Positions 52,776 to 60,181 of a stretch of DNA of 64,000 nucleotides are shown piece after piece (position 1 is the stretch's first letter; each line of letters opens with the position of its first letter). The stretch comes from an uncultured Prevotella sp. (GTDB lineage Bacteria; Bacteroidota; Bacteroidia; Bacteroidales; Bacteroidaceae): the NCBI GenBank assembly GCA_900546575.1, contig URDM01000004.1, forward strand, positions 1 through 64,000. The letters are read 5' to 3'. The position numbers and the translations under genes are program-made. The notes beneath the pieces were generated by a model. It was not told the origin of the DNA. It made no database searches and saw nothing but the letters and a program-made list of their open reading frames with translations.

Positions 52776-54287
52776 ATGAAAACCAGAATCTTATTATTTG
52801 CATTGGCTTGCATGGGCATTATGCCAACTATGGCACAGACAGCACGCCGCTTCACCATCGACGGTGAGCTGACACGCGACTCGTTGCGCTATACTCCGCA
52901 GGCGATAAAGAAAGTGTATCTGAAGCATATCGTCAACGGTCAGGAGCTCATGATTGACTCGGCTGTGGTGAAGAACCGCTGCTTCCACTTCGAAGGAACT
53001 GCTCCTAAGGATGTTGAGGCTGCTATTATCACAGGCTTCGACAATGGTTCGGCTCAGCTGCTTCTTGAACCTGGCAACATCAAGTTCAAGCCTTTCGACG
53101 GCAATTTCCCCGTTGGTGCCAAGGCTTACGGAACCAAGAACAACGACATCTTCGCAGGTTATGCCATGCTGCACAACAAAAATGCCGACGACGCTAAGGT
53201 GAATATCGAGAAGCTTCGCGCCTCTTTGCCTGACAGCATCACCAATGACGACCGCAAGTATATGCCTTATCACGGCGCTATATTCAATGCCAACGGTGTG
53301 TATTACAAGGCCGATGTGATGGATTATTTCATGAAGCACATCGACAGCGAGGCAAGTCTCTTCATTCTGAAGTACGACCTCTACTATATGTTCAAGCCAC
53401 AGTATCTGCACGATGTGTTTATGGCTGCTCTGCCAGAGCGCCTGCACAGCCATCCCATCTATAAGGAACTGGAGAACCAGTTGCTCTCAAGCGACATGGT
53501 GGAAGGCAGTCCGGCACCCGACTTCACTGCTCTTACAGTCAACGGAAAGTCGCTGTCGTTGTCGCAACTGAAGGGAAAGTACGTCTTCTTAGACGTCTGG
53601 GCATCGTGGTGTGCGCCTTGTCGTCGTGAGATACCATTCATCAAGAAGGCTCTGGCTGAGGCTAAAAACAAGGACAACTTCAAAGTGTTGAGCTACTCAA
53701 TCGACAGCAAACGCAGCGATTGGACCAACTGTATTGCCAAGAATCAGATGTCTGACAAGAACTGGATACACGTGTCTACGCTGAAGGCATGGTCGTCTGA
53801 CATCATACGTCTGTACAATGTGCGTGGCGTTCCTCATACAGTTCTCATCGATCCGGCTGGAAATGTAGTGAAGTTCAATCTCCGTGGCGAGGAACTTGTT
53901 AATACTGTGAAGGACATTCTGAGCAAGCCTTTTAAGCCAGCAAAGTCAAATGCTAAGACTGCAACGGATGCTTCAGCTGTAAAGATGGCTCCTTTCAAGG
54001 CTTCGTCGGCTGCCGACCAGAAGCTATACGACGAGTATGAGACCCTCTGCAAGCGTAAGGATCTGTCGAAGATAGCCAAGCTTGAGGCTCAGGTGCGCTT
54101 CGTTCTCGACCACAACACTTCGCCCGTGTCTCCGTATATTATGGAACGCGACTTCCTCAACATTCTCGACAAGTCGTACAACCAGCGCTTCTCTAACGCT
54201 CTCTCGCCCGTATTGAAGAACAATGCATACGCCAAGTCGTACTGCGACAAGGTTGCTGAGTTGCTGGGTGAGGAAGACGAGGAGTAA
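52776..54287 (+). CDS. TlpA-type thiol-disulfide oxidoreductase (second, with C-terminal extension)
   Basis: A 503-residue secreted protein (signal MKTRILLFALACMGIMPTMA). Order: DUF4369-like N-terminal domain, helical linker, thioredoxin fold with WCAPC (Cys279 and Cys282) and cis-proline loop VRGVPHTVLI, then an extra ~110-residue helical C-terminal part after residue 390. The extension is unusual for TlpA and may bind a partner. It lies 36 bp after the first TlpA gene and ends the operon; the 53-bp palindrome at 54331 probably terminates it. Confidence 0.9.
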   Translation: MKTRILLFALACMGIMPTMAQTARRFTIDGELTRDSLRYTPQAIKKVYLKHIVNGQELMIDSAVVKNRCFHFEGTAPKDVEAAIITGFDNGSAQLLLEPGNIKFKPFDGNFPVGAKAYGTKNNDIFAGYAMLHNKNADDAKVNIEKLRASLPDSITNDDRKYMPYHGAIFNANGVYYKADVMDYFMKHIDSEASLFILKYDLYYMFKPQYLHDVFMAALPERLHSHPIYKELENQLLSSDMVEGSPAPDFTALTVNGKSLSLSQLKGKYVFLDVWASWCAPCRREIPFIKKALAEAKNKDNFKVLSYSIDSKRSDWTNCIAKNQMSDKNWIHVSTLKAWSSDIIRLYNVRGVPHTVLIDPAGNVVKFNLRGEELVNTVKDILSKPFKPAKSNAKTATDASAVKMAPFKASSAADQKLYDEYETLCKRKDLSKIAKLEAQVRFVLDHNTSPVSPYIMERDFLNILDKSYNQRFSNALSPVLKNNAYAKSYCDKVAELLGEEDEE

Positions 54288-54330
54288 AACGGTATTTGAA
54301 AATTGAAAGCTTAAAGTTGAAATAACAAAA

Positions 54331-54383
54331 GCGCCCTGCAAAGGTAAAGCAATAATTAATATGCTTCAGCCTTTGCAGGGCGC
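54331..54383. repeat. 53-bp GCGCCCTGCAAAGG palindrome, copy 4 (bidirectional terminator)
   Basis: GCGCCCTGCAAAGG pairs with CCTTTGCAGGGCGC around an AT-rich inner stem. It lies 43 bp past the second TlpA gene, in a convergent gap, and is followed by a short T-run. Copies 1-3 are at 27810, 30837 and 42126. The rest of the 231-bp gap is AT-rich with partly inverted AACTCTCAA blocks. Confidence 0.8.
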
Positions 54384-54518
54384 TTTGTTATAATTAAGAG
54401 TTGAGAGAATTGAGTTTAAAGTTGTGATTACATGTTACAATCTTTTGATTATTGCCTTATGCTGCAAAAGCATATCATAACTCTAAACTCTCAAATTTCA
54501 ACTCTCAACTAAGTAAAA

Positions 54519-54728
54519 TTATTTCTTGTGTCGGTTTGCACGTTGTTCGCGATATTTCGCCTTTTGACGTGCCGAACCGCTACCATGGGCTCCGGTGATG
54601 TATTTCTTCTTCTTAGCCTTGGTCTTCACCTTGCCGTCGTCGTCGTTGTTTCGGTTGGATGCACCGCCACGACCCCAGGAGATTCCGCCCCCGGCAATGA
54701 TTGCGTCTATATCGTCGCCTTTGCTCAT
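54519..54728 (-). CDS. Small basic hypothetical protein
   Basis: A 69-residue protein starting MSKGDDIDAIIAGGGISWGR, with a middle acidic stretch (NNDDDG) and a C-terminal half dense in lysine and arginine (KTKAKKKKYITG, ARQKAKYREQRANRHKK). The pI is clearly high and it has no membrane segment; nucleic-acid binding is possible. It lies 27 bp downstream of the AICAR formyltransferase gene on the same strand and may be co-transcribed. No family is recognised. Confidence 0.6.
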   Translation of the reverse strand: MSKGDDIDAIIAGGGISWGRGGASNRNNDDDGKVKTKAKKKKYITGAHGSGSARQKAKYREQRANRHKK

Positions 54729-54755
54729 AATCGTCAGTTTATGTTTTAATTAAAA

Positions 54756-55937
54756 TCAATGATGGAACAGGCGGACACCTGTGAATGCCATTGTGATGCC
54801 GTACTTGTCGCAAGTATCAATAACATTGTCGTCGCGTACTGAGCCACCTGCCTGTGCAATATACTCCACACCGCTCTTGTGAGCACGCTCAATGTTGTCG
54901 CCGAACGGGAAGAATGCGTCTGAGCCGAGGGCTACGCCACGGTTCTGTGCAATCCATTCCTTCTTCTCTTCCATGGTCAATACCTCAGGCTTTTCCTTAA
55001 AGAACATCTGCCAGGTGCCGTCGCGCAGAACGTCGTCGTGGTCCTCCGAGATGTAAACATCGATGGTATTGTCGCGGTCGGCACGACGAATGCCGTCTAC
55101 AAACGGAAGGTTCATAACCTTCGGGTGCTGGCGCAACCACCAGATGTCGGCCTTGTTGCCAGCCAGACGAGTACAGTGGATGCGGCTCTGCTGTCCTGCG
55201 CCGATGCCGATAGCTTGTCCGTCCTTTACATAACATACCGAGTTAGACTGAGTATACTTCAGAGTGATGAGCGAGATGATAAGGTCGCGAATAGCCTCTG
55301 GTGTGAAGTTCTTTGCCTTTGTAGGAATATTCTCGAAGAGAGCGGGGTCGTCAAGCTTCACCTCATTGCGTCCCTGCTCGAATGTCACGCCATATACCTG
55401 CTTGTGCTCGATAGGAGCCGGAGTGTAGTTGGGGTCAATCTTAATCACGTTGTATGTACCCTTGCGCTTTGCCTTGAGTATTTCGAGAGCCTCGGGAGTG
55501 AAGTCTGGGGCGATAACGCCGTCGCTCACCTCACGCTTGATGAGAGTTGCTGTGGCTGCGTCGCAAGTGTCGCTCAGTGCAACGAAGTCGCCATAAGAGC
55601 TCATACGGTCGGCTCCACGGGCACGAGCATAAGCGCAGGCTATCGGCGAGAGCTCAATCTTAACGTCATCGACAAAGTAAATCTTCTTAAGGGTGTCGCT
55701 CAGTGGCAGACCTACGGCTGCTCCGGCAGGCGAAACGTGCTTGAACGAAGCTGCAGCGGGCAGTCCTGTAGCGGATTTCAGCTCCTTCACGAGCTGCCAT
55801 GAGTTCAGAGCGTCGAGGAAGTTGATGTAACCGGGACGGCCGTTGAGTACTTCGATGGGGAGTTCGCCTTCTTCCATATATATGCGCGAAGGCTTTTGGT
55901 TCGGATTGCATCCGTACTTGAGTGCTAATTCTTTCAT
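54756..55937 (-). CDS. AICAR formyltransferase, stand-alone
   Basis: A 393-residue enzyme that corresponds to the C-terminal formyltransferase half of PurH, without the N-terminal IMP cyclohydrolase domain. It formylates AICAR with 10-formyl-tetrahydrofolate in purine synthesis. Catalytic Lys-His is in SFKHVSPAGAAVG; other blocks are YTQSNSVCYVKDGQAIGIGA, GQQSRIHCTRLAG and GSDAFFPFGDNIERA. Stand-alone versions of about 390 residues are known in Bacteroidetes and Clostridia. Cyclohydrolase activity must come from another gene. Confidence 0.92.
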   Translation of the reverse strand: MKELALKYGCNPNQKPSRIYMEEGELPIEVLNGRPGYINFLDALNSWQLVKELKSATGLPAAASFKHVSPAGAAVGLPLSDTLKKIYFVDDVKIELSPIACAYARARGADRMSSYGDFVALSDTCDAATATLIKREVSDGVIAPDFTPEALEILKAKRKGTYNVIKIDPNYTPAPIEHKQVYGVTFEQGRNEVKLDDPALFENIPTKAKNFTPEAIRDLIISLITLKYTQSNSVCYVKDGQAIGIGAGQQSRIHCTRLAGNKADIWWLRQHPKVMNLPFVDGIRRADRDNTIDVYISEDHDDVLRDGTWQMFFKEKPEVLTMEEKKEWIAQNRGVALGSDAFFPFGDNIERAHKSGVEYIAQAGGSVRDDNVIDTCDKYGITMAFTGVRLFHH

Positions 55938-55988
55938 ACAGTGAATATAAGAATGAAAAATATGAATGCAAAATTACGATTTTTCCAC

Positions 55989-56029
55989 TAAAAAGCGGTA
56001 CATTTCCATTAAAAAGCAGTACATTTGCG
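55989..56029 (+). promoter_or_regulatory. Duplicated promoter segment
   Basis: TAAAAAGCGGTACATTTCCA (55989-56008) and TAAAAAGCAGTACATTTGCG (56010-56029) are 20-bp direct repeats with a 21-bp period. The second contains TACATTTG (56020-56027), an exact TAnnTTTG; the first has TACATTTC. It lies 25 bp before the small gene at 56055. Confidence 0.6.
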
Positions 56030-56054
56030 TCAAAATATTACATGTTAGGATGTT

Positions 56055-56288
56055 ATGAGCATTAATTACGCACTGAAGAAACTGTTTGACACCGTCGAGC
56101 ATGAGTTAGAGCGCATTCCTCAGAAGGTGCGCGCCCTCGACAAGTTGCGTCTGTACATCACCGGAAAGGAGAAGCCCTCGCGCGAAACTCTCGACCGTAT
56201 TTCGCTGCTCGTAGGCTTTCAGGACTGGGATTCGTTCAGAGAAGCCCTCCACGGAAAGACCGACGGGCAGGAGAACTATGAAGATTAG
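56055..56288 (+). CDS. Small hypothetical protein
   Basis: A 77-residue soluble protein: MSINYALKKLFDTVEHELER, then IPQKVRALDKLRLYITG, PSRETLDRISLLVGFQDWDS and an acidic end (TDGQENYED). It is predicted to be all helical; the segment PSRETLDRISLLVGFQDWDS looks like a helix-turn-helix or peptidase-recruitment patch. No family is recognised. It lies 45 bp before the C1 peptidase gene on the same strand and may share its transcript. Confidence 0.65.
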   Translation: MSINYALKKLFDTVEHELERIPQKVRALDKLRLYITGKEKPSRETLDRISLLVGFQDWDSFREALHGKTDGQENYED

Positions 56289-56333
56289 TACACATCGTGT
56301 TGCTATGCCAAAAACTATCTTAAATAATTATTT

Positions 56334-57746
56334 ATGAACAAATCGACATTATTGTTAGGCTTATGCCTTGCGCTTGCCCCAATGGCTGGCGCCCAGACAC
56401 TGAACAAGCAGGGCGGCATCTCGTCGCAGACATTGCAGAAAATCGTTAAAGCTCAGGAATCTGCGCCTGTCAACAAGGCACTTTTCAACGCTTTGGCAGC
56501 AAACAAGATTGACGACTTGGCAAAGAACTTCGCCAACCAGGGACTCTTTGACTCGCACTTCAGCGTAGAGACTCCCAAACAGTCGATACACAATCAGAAG
56601 AGTTCGGGCCGCTGCTGGATGTTCTCAAGCTTCAATGTGCTGCGTGCCGACTTCGCTCGCCGTCATGCCGATTCGTTGCGTGTGGACTTCTCGCACGACT
56701 ATCTCTTCTTCTACGATCAGCTTGAGAAGGCCAACCTGATGCTTCAGGGAGTGCTCGACAACGCCAAGAAGCCCATCGACGACCCACGTCTGCAGTTCTT
56801 CTTCAGAAGTCCGCTCAACGACGGAGGTACATTCTGCGGTGTAGCCGACCTCGCTCCGAAGTACGGACTTGTACCGATGTCGGCACAGCCTGAGACATAT
56901 ACAGCCGAGAATACATCAAAGCTGCGCTCGCTGCTTTCTTCAAAGCTGCGCGAGTATGGCCTCGAACTGTATCGTATGGCATCCGCCGGCAAGAAGCCGC
57001 AGGCCATTGCCGAGCGCAAGACCGAGATGCTCTCGACCATCTATCGCATGCTTTCCATCGCATTGGGCGAACCTGTTAAGGAATTCACATACCAGTTCCG
57101 CGACAAAAACGGACGTGCTGTAGGCGCGCCGCGCCGCTTCACACCTAAGTCGTTCTACGACGAGGTGGTGGGCAATCCTATCAAGGGCACATTCATTATG
57201 GTGATGAACGACCCGCGCCGTCCTTACCATAAGACATACGAAGTGGAATACGACCGCCACGTTTACGACGGAACCAACTGGAAGTATCTCAACCTTCCGA
57301 TGGACGAAATTGCCAAGTTGGCAATCGCTTCGCTCAAAGACGGCAAGAAGATGTATTCATCTTACGACGTAGGCAAGCAGTTTGACCGTGAGCGCGGATT
57401 CTCCGACACCGAGAACTACGACTATGCGTCGCTCTTCTCTACCACATTCCCTATGAACAAGGCCGACCGTATCGCCACATTCGATTCGGGTTCTACCCAC
57501 GCCATGACCCTTACTGCTGTCGATCTCGACAACGAGGGCAATCCTATCAAGTGGAAGGTGGAGAACAGTTGGGGCGCTACCAACGGCCACCAGGGTTGTA
57601 TCATCATGACCAACCGCTGGTTTAACGAGTACATGTTCCGTCTTGTAGTAGATAAGAAGTGCGTGCCTGAGGCATTGCTCAAGGAGTTTGAGCAGAAGCC
57701 GTTGATGGTTACGCCTGAGGATCCGCTCTTCAGCGATGATATGTAA
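56334..57746 (+). CDS. Secreted C1B (bleomycin hydrolase/PepC-like) cysteine peptidase
   Basis: A 470-residue papain-fold aminopeptidase with a signal peptide (MNKSTLLLGLCLALAPMAGA). The catalytic triad is visible: C94 in QKSSGRCWMFSS, H389 in GSTHAMTLT and N411 in VENSWG. Cytosolic PepC has no signal; export to the periplasm is a feature of Bacteroidetes members. It would trim peptides from protein digestion. A strong terminator follows. Confidence 0.94.
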   Translation: MNKSTLLLGLCLALAPMAGAQTLNKQGGISSQTLQKIVKAQESAPVNKALFNALAANKIDDLAKNFANQGLFDSHFSVETPKQSIHNQKSSGRCWMFSSFNVLRADFARRHADSLRVDFSHDYLFFYDQLEKANLMLQGVLDNAKKPIDDPRLQFFFRSPLNDGGTFCGVADLAPKYGLVPMSAQPETYTAENTSKLRSLLSSKLREYGLELYRMASAGKKPQAIAERKTEMLSTIYRMLSIALGEPVKEFTYQFRDKNGRAVGAPRRFTPKSFYDEVVGNPIKGTFIMVMNDPRRPYHKTYEVEYDRHVYDGTNWKYLNLPMDEIAKLAIASLKDGKKMYSSYDVGKQFDRERGFSDTENYDYASLFSTTFPMNKADRIATFDSGSTHAMTLTAVDLDNEGNPIKWKVENSWGATNGHQGCIIMTNRWFNEYMFRLVVDKKCVPEALLKEFEQKPLMVTPEDPLFSDDM

Positions 57747-57771
57747 GATTCTGTACCTTATTAATATATAT

Positions 57772-57812
57772 AAGAGGCTATGGCAAATGTGCCGTAGCCT
57801 CTTTTCTTTTTA
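57772..57812 (+). terminator. Intrinsic terminator after the C1 peptidase gene
   Basis: AAGAGGCTATGGCA pairs with TGCCGTAGCCTCTT (one mismatch) around AAATG, followed by TTCTTTT. Confidence 0.9.
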
Positions 57813-57866
57813 TGGGCGCATTGGGTGCAAACATATCCCAATATGGCACAAAAAAATGACGAGACA

Positions 57867-58919
57867 TTAGAATCTCGTCATTACTTCAACAACAAACTTG
57901 TCTTTCTCTGATGTGTGCGGTATGCCACCGTTCTTATAGAAATACTTCTCATAATTGAATCGGATGTCGCTCACGAATGGCTTCTTGAGGCTCAGCGTAA
58001 CGCCACCGGTGAGTCGTGAGCGCTGCGAATCGTTGACTATGAGCGTTCCGCCCTTGTCCGCCTTGCCGTTAAGATAGCGTGTGCCGTCGCTGTGGTCGCT
58101 CATGTAGTCGTAGCGCAGCAGCGGTGTCACGTAGCGTACGAGTCCCTTGCCCGTGGGGATGTCGTAGCTTACGAACGAGTCGAAGGCATGAACCGGCTTG
58201 AAGGCATCGTGGGCGTAGTGCTTGTACAGATACTCCGCCTCTACGTGCCAACCCTTAGCGTGCCAGTAAGCGCCCGCATCGTACATCATAACATTGACGT
58301 GGTCGGGCTTTATCTTCTGTGTGCTCAGTGTCAGATTGAATCCGCCCGGCAGGAACATCTGCGCCTTGGCAGAGAAGTTGACGCTCTTGGTCCAGAAGTC
58401 TTTCTGGTTGGTAAGTCCCGAGCCGTTGAACATTCCAGCTTCCAATACGATAGGAAATCCTGCGTTGAACGAATATCCCAGAGCTGCACCCACGTCGCGC
58501 ACATTGCCCACTTGTTTGGCAATGAACGAGCGGTTGGCGAAGTATTGTTGATGGGGCGAGCGGTGGGCGTCGATGGTGAACGGCACCCGCATCTGTCCGA
58601 TGGTGAACTGCAATCCCCTTATGGGCTTCAGTCGTGTGTAAGCATCGAGCATCTTTATCTTGCCTTCGTCGCAAAGGTCAATCTCAGCCTTATAAGATAT
58701 GACAGGCGACAGGCTGCCGTCGACGCTGATACGGGCATTGCGCACCTCAAAACGTCCTTCGCCCTCGCTGGTCTGGTATTCGTATTTGGAGCGTATCGTA
58801 CCATGTATATTTACAGGCGTAGCCTTTTCGGTTTCGCTCTTGTCGGTAGTTGTCGTCAGTTGTGCTGAGGCTGTAGCTGCGGCAAGGCACAGCAGAGCCG
58901 ATGTCATTACTTTTCTCAT
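57867..58919 (-). CDS. Phosphate-selective porin O/P-like outer membrane protein
   Basis: A 350-residue porin with a signal peptide (MRKVMTSALLCLAAATASAQ). The pattern FEVRNARISVDGSLSPVISY followed by KAEIDLCDEGKIKMLDAYTR, GLQFTIGQMRVPF and a barrel ending VVEVMTRF is typical of the OprO/OprP family. These let anions, often phosphate or polyphosphate, cross the outer membrane. ppk and ppx lie within 3.5 kb. The upstream region has 11-bp direct repeats with Pho-box geometry. Confidence 0.88.
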   Translation of the reverse strand: MRKVMTSALLCLAAATASAQLTTTTDKSETEKATPVNIHGTIRSKYEYQTSEGEGRFEVRNARISVDGSLSPVISYKAEIDLCDEGKIKMLDAYTRLKPIRGLQFTIGQMRVPFTIDAHRSPHQQYFANRSFIAKQVGNVRDVGAALGYSFNAGFPIVLEAGMFNGSGLTNQKDFWTKSVNFSAKAQMFLPGGFNLTLSTQKIKPDHVNVMMYDAGAYWHAKGWHVEAEYLYKHYAHDAFKPVHAFDSFVSYDIPTGKGLVRYVTPLLRYDYMSDHSDGTRYLNGKADKGGTLIVNDSQRSRLTGGVTLSLKKPFVSDIRFNYEKYFYKNGGIPHTSEKDKFVVEVMTRF

Positions 58920-58986
58920 CTTATGCTATGTATTGTTTTTACGCCGGCAAAATTACATATAGCTTGTTTTCGAGGCGTGTCGAATG

Positions 58987-59069
58987 TGTTACGATTGTGT
59001 TACAGGCAGAAATAAGGGCCAGACAAAAGGGCTGAAACTTGTGTAATACTATTGTAATACTATCGTAAT
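58987..59069. promoter_or_regulatory. 11-bp direct repeats, Pho-box-like
   Basis: Two TGTTAC units (58987, 58998) and three (T/C)GTAAT units (59042, 59053, 59064) occur at exact 11-bp steps. PhoB/OmpR-type regulators bind direct repeats of 11 bp. The two clusters lie between the divergent porin (58919) and leucine-rich repeat (59153) genes. Assignment to PhoB is inferred from geometry and neighbouring phosphate genes. Confidence 0.55.
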
Positions 59070-59152
59070 CTGTGCGTCATTGGTTTTATGTTTATATCCA
59101 CTAATTTTGCAGCACGATAACATTTATAGCAGTACGCTAACATTTATATATA

Positions 59153-60007
59153 ATGAAAGAGAAGAAGAAGGAATTATTGGGTGCGCTTAAGAAGCGGCTT
59201 GATGGTAATGATGTAGTTGAAAATCAGGTCATAAAACTTGCATTGAAGAAACTGGACGGTGCGCGCGACGACGGATGGGGAGTGTTCTACTCTAAGAGTG
59301 GCCGCCGTCTTGTAGCCGCCAAGAAGACCATTGAGGGAGTCTATGCCGTCAAGGACGACACGCAAGAGATATGCGACAACGCCTTTTGGGGTTGTGCCTA
59401 TCTGCGCAGCGTAGCCATGCCAGCCACTGTGACACGCATTGGCGACGAGGCTTTCGCCCGTTGTCTGTCGCTCGAATCGGTATGTCTGCCTTCATCTGTA
59501 GAAGAAATGGGCAAGAATCCTTTTGTAGGTCTTGACAGCAAGGTGGTCAACTGTCAGTCGGCAGCATTTGCCGTTGATGCCAAGATACTTTATAATGCCG
59601 ACCGCACCCGTCTCATCTCGTGCATGACCGATGCTTCGATGATTATCGTTCCGAAGACCGTCACCACCATAGGCAGCCTTGCCTTCACACGCCGCAGCAA
59701 GTTGAAGAAGGTGCAACTGCCCGACGGACTCGACCGCATTGGCCGTGATGCCTTCAGCGATTGTGATGCTCTCGAAGAGGTCGTTATCCCTGCTTCGGTC
59801 ACAACAATCGATCCTTACGCTTTCGCTGGCTGCGACCGCCTGCGCAAGATTACCTTCCTCGGCACTCCGAAGCGTCTGGCACGCACGGCATTCAGCGATT
59901 GCGACAATCTGCTTTCGGTTATTGTGCCCGACGGCGAGCAGAAAGCGTTCCGCAAACTGTTGCATGTCACCGAAGATAGTGACATGCTGGTGTTGGGAAA
60001 AGAATAA
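59153..60007 (+). CDS. Cytoplasmic BspA-type leucine-rich repeat protein (LRR_5)
   Basis: A 284-residue protein with about six LRR_5 repeats: EICDNAFWGCAYLRSVAMPA, TRIGDEAFARCLSLESVCLP, TTIGSLAFTRRSKLKKVQLP, DRIGRDAFSDCDALEEVVIP and TTIDPYAFAGCDRLRKITFL. The repeats form a solenoid for protein binding. Unlike BspA surface adhesins it has no signal peptide; the N-terminus is charged (MKEKKKELLGALKKRLDGND). A TonB or sorting sequence is also missing. An intracellular partner is implied but unknown. It is flanked by a porin and ppk. Confidence 0.85.
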   Translation: MKEKKKELLGALKKRLDGNDVVENQVIKLALKKLDGARDDGWGVFYSKSGRRLVAAKKTIEGVYAVKDDTQEICDNAFWGCAYLRSVAMPATVTRIGDEAFARCLSLESVCLPSSVEEMGKNPFVGLDSKVVNCQSAAFAVDAKILYNADRTRLISCMTDASMIIVPKTVTTIGSLAFTRRSKLKKVQLPDGLDRIGRDAFSDCDALEEVVIPASVTTIDPYAFAGCDRLRKITFLGTPKRLARTAFSDCDNLLSVIVPDGEQKAFRKLLHVTEDSDMLVLGKE

Positions 60008-60008
60008 G

Positions 60009-60161
60009 CCCCACCCCCAGCCCCTCCCCCGTAGGGAGGGGAGCGATATGCTTTACAACTCACAACTTTGTAACAGATATAATAAAACTTTAATTCCCTA
60101 TTTTCAATCCCCACGTTACATTTCACTCCCCTCCCTGCGGGGGAGGGGCCGGGGGTAGGGC
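60009..60161. repeat. GC-rich CCCCTCCC inverted repeat, copies 3 and 4
   Basis: AGCCCCACCCCCAGCCCCTC, then CCCCGTAGGGAGGGGAG, lies at 60009-60045, and its inverted counterpart at 60126-60161, with an ~80-bp AT-rich centre. It fills the gap before ppk. In RNA it could form a long hairpin. Confidence 0.8.
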
Positions 60162-60181
60162 TTTTAGTCTTATATTATAAT

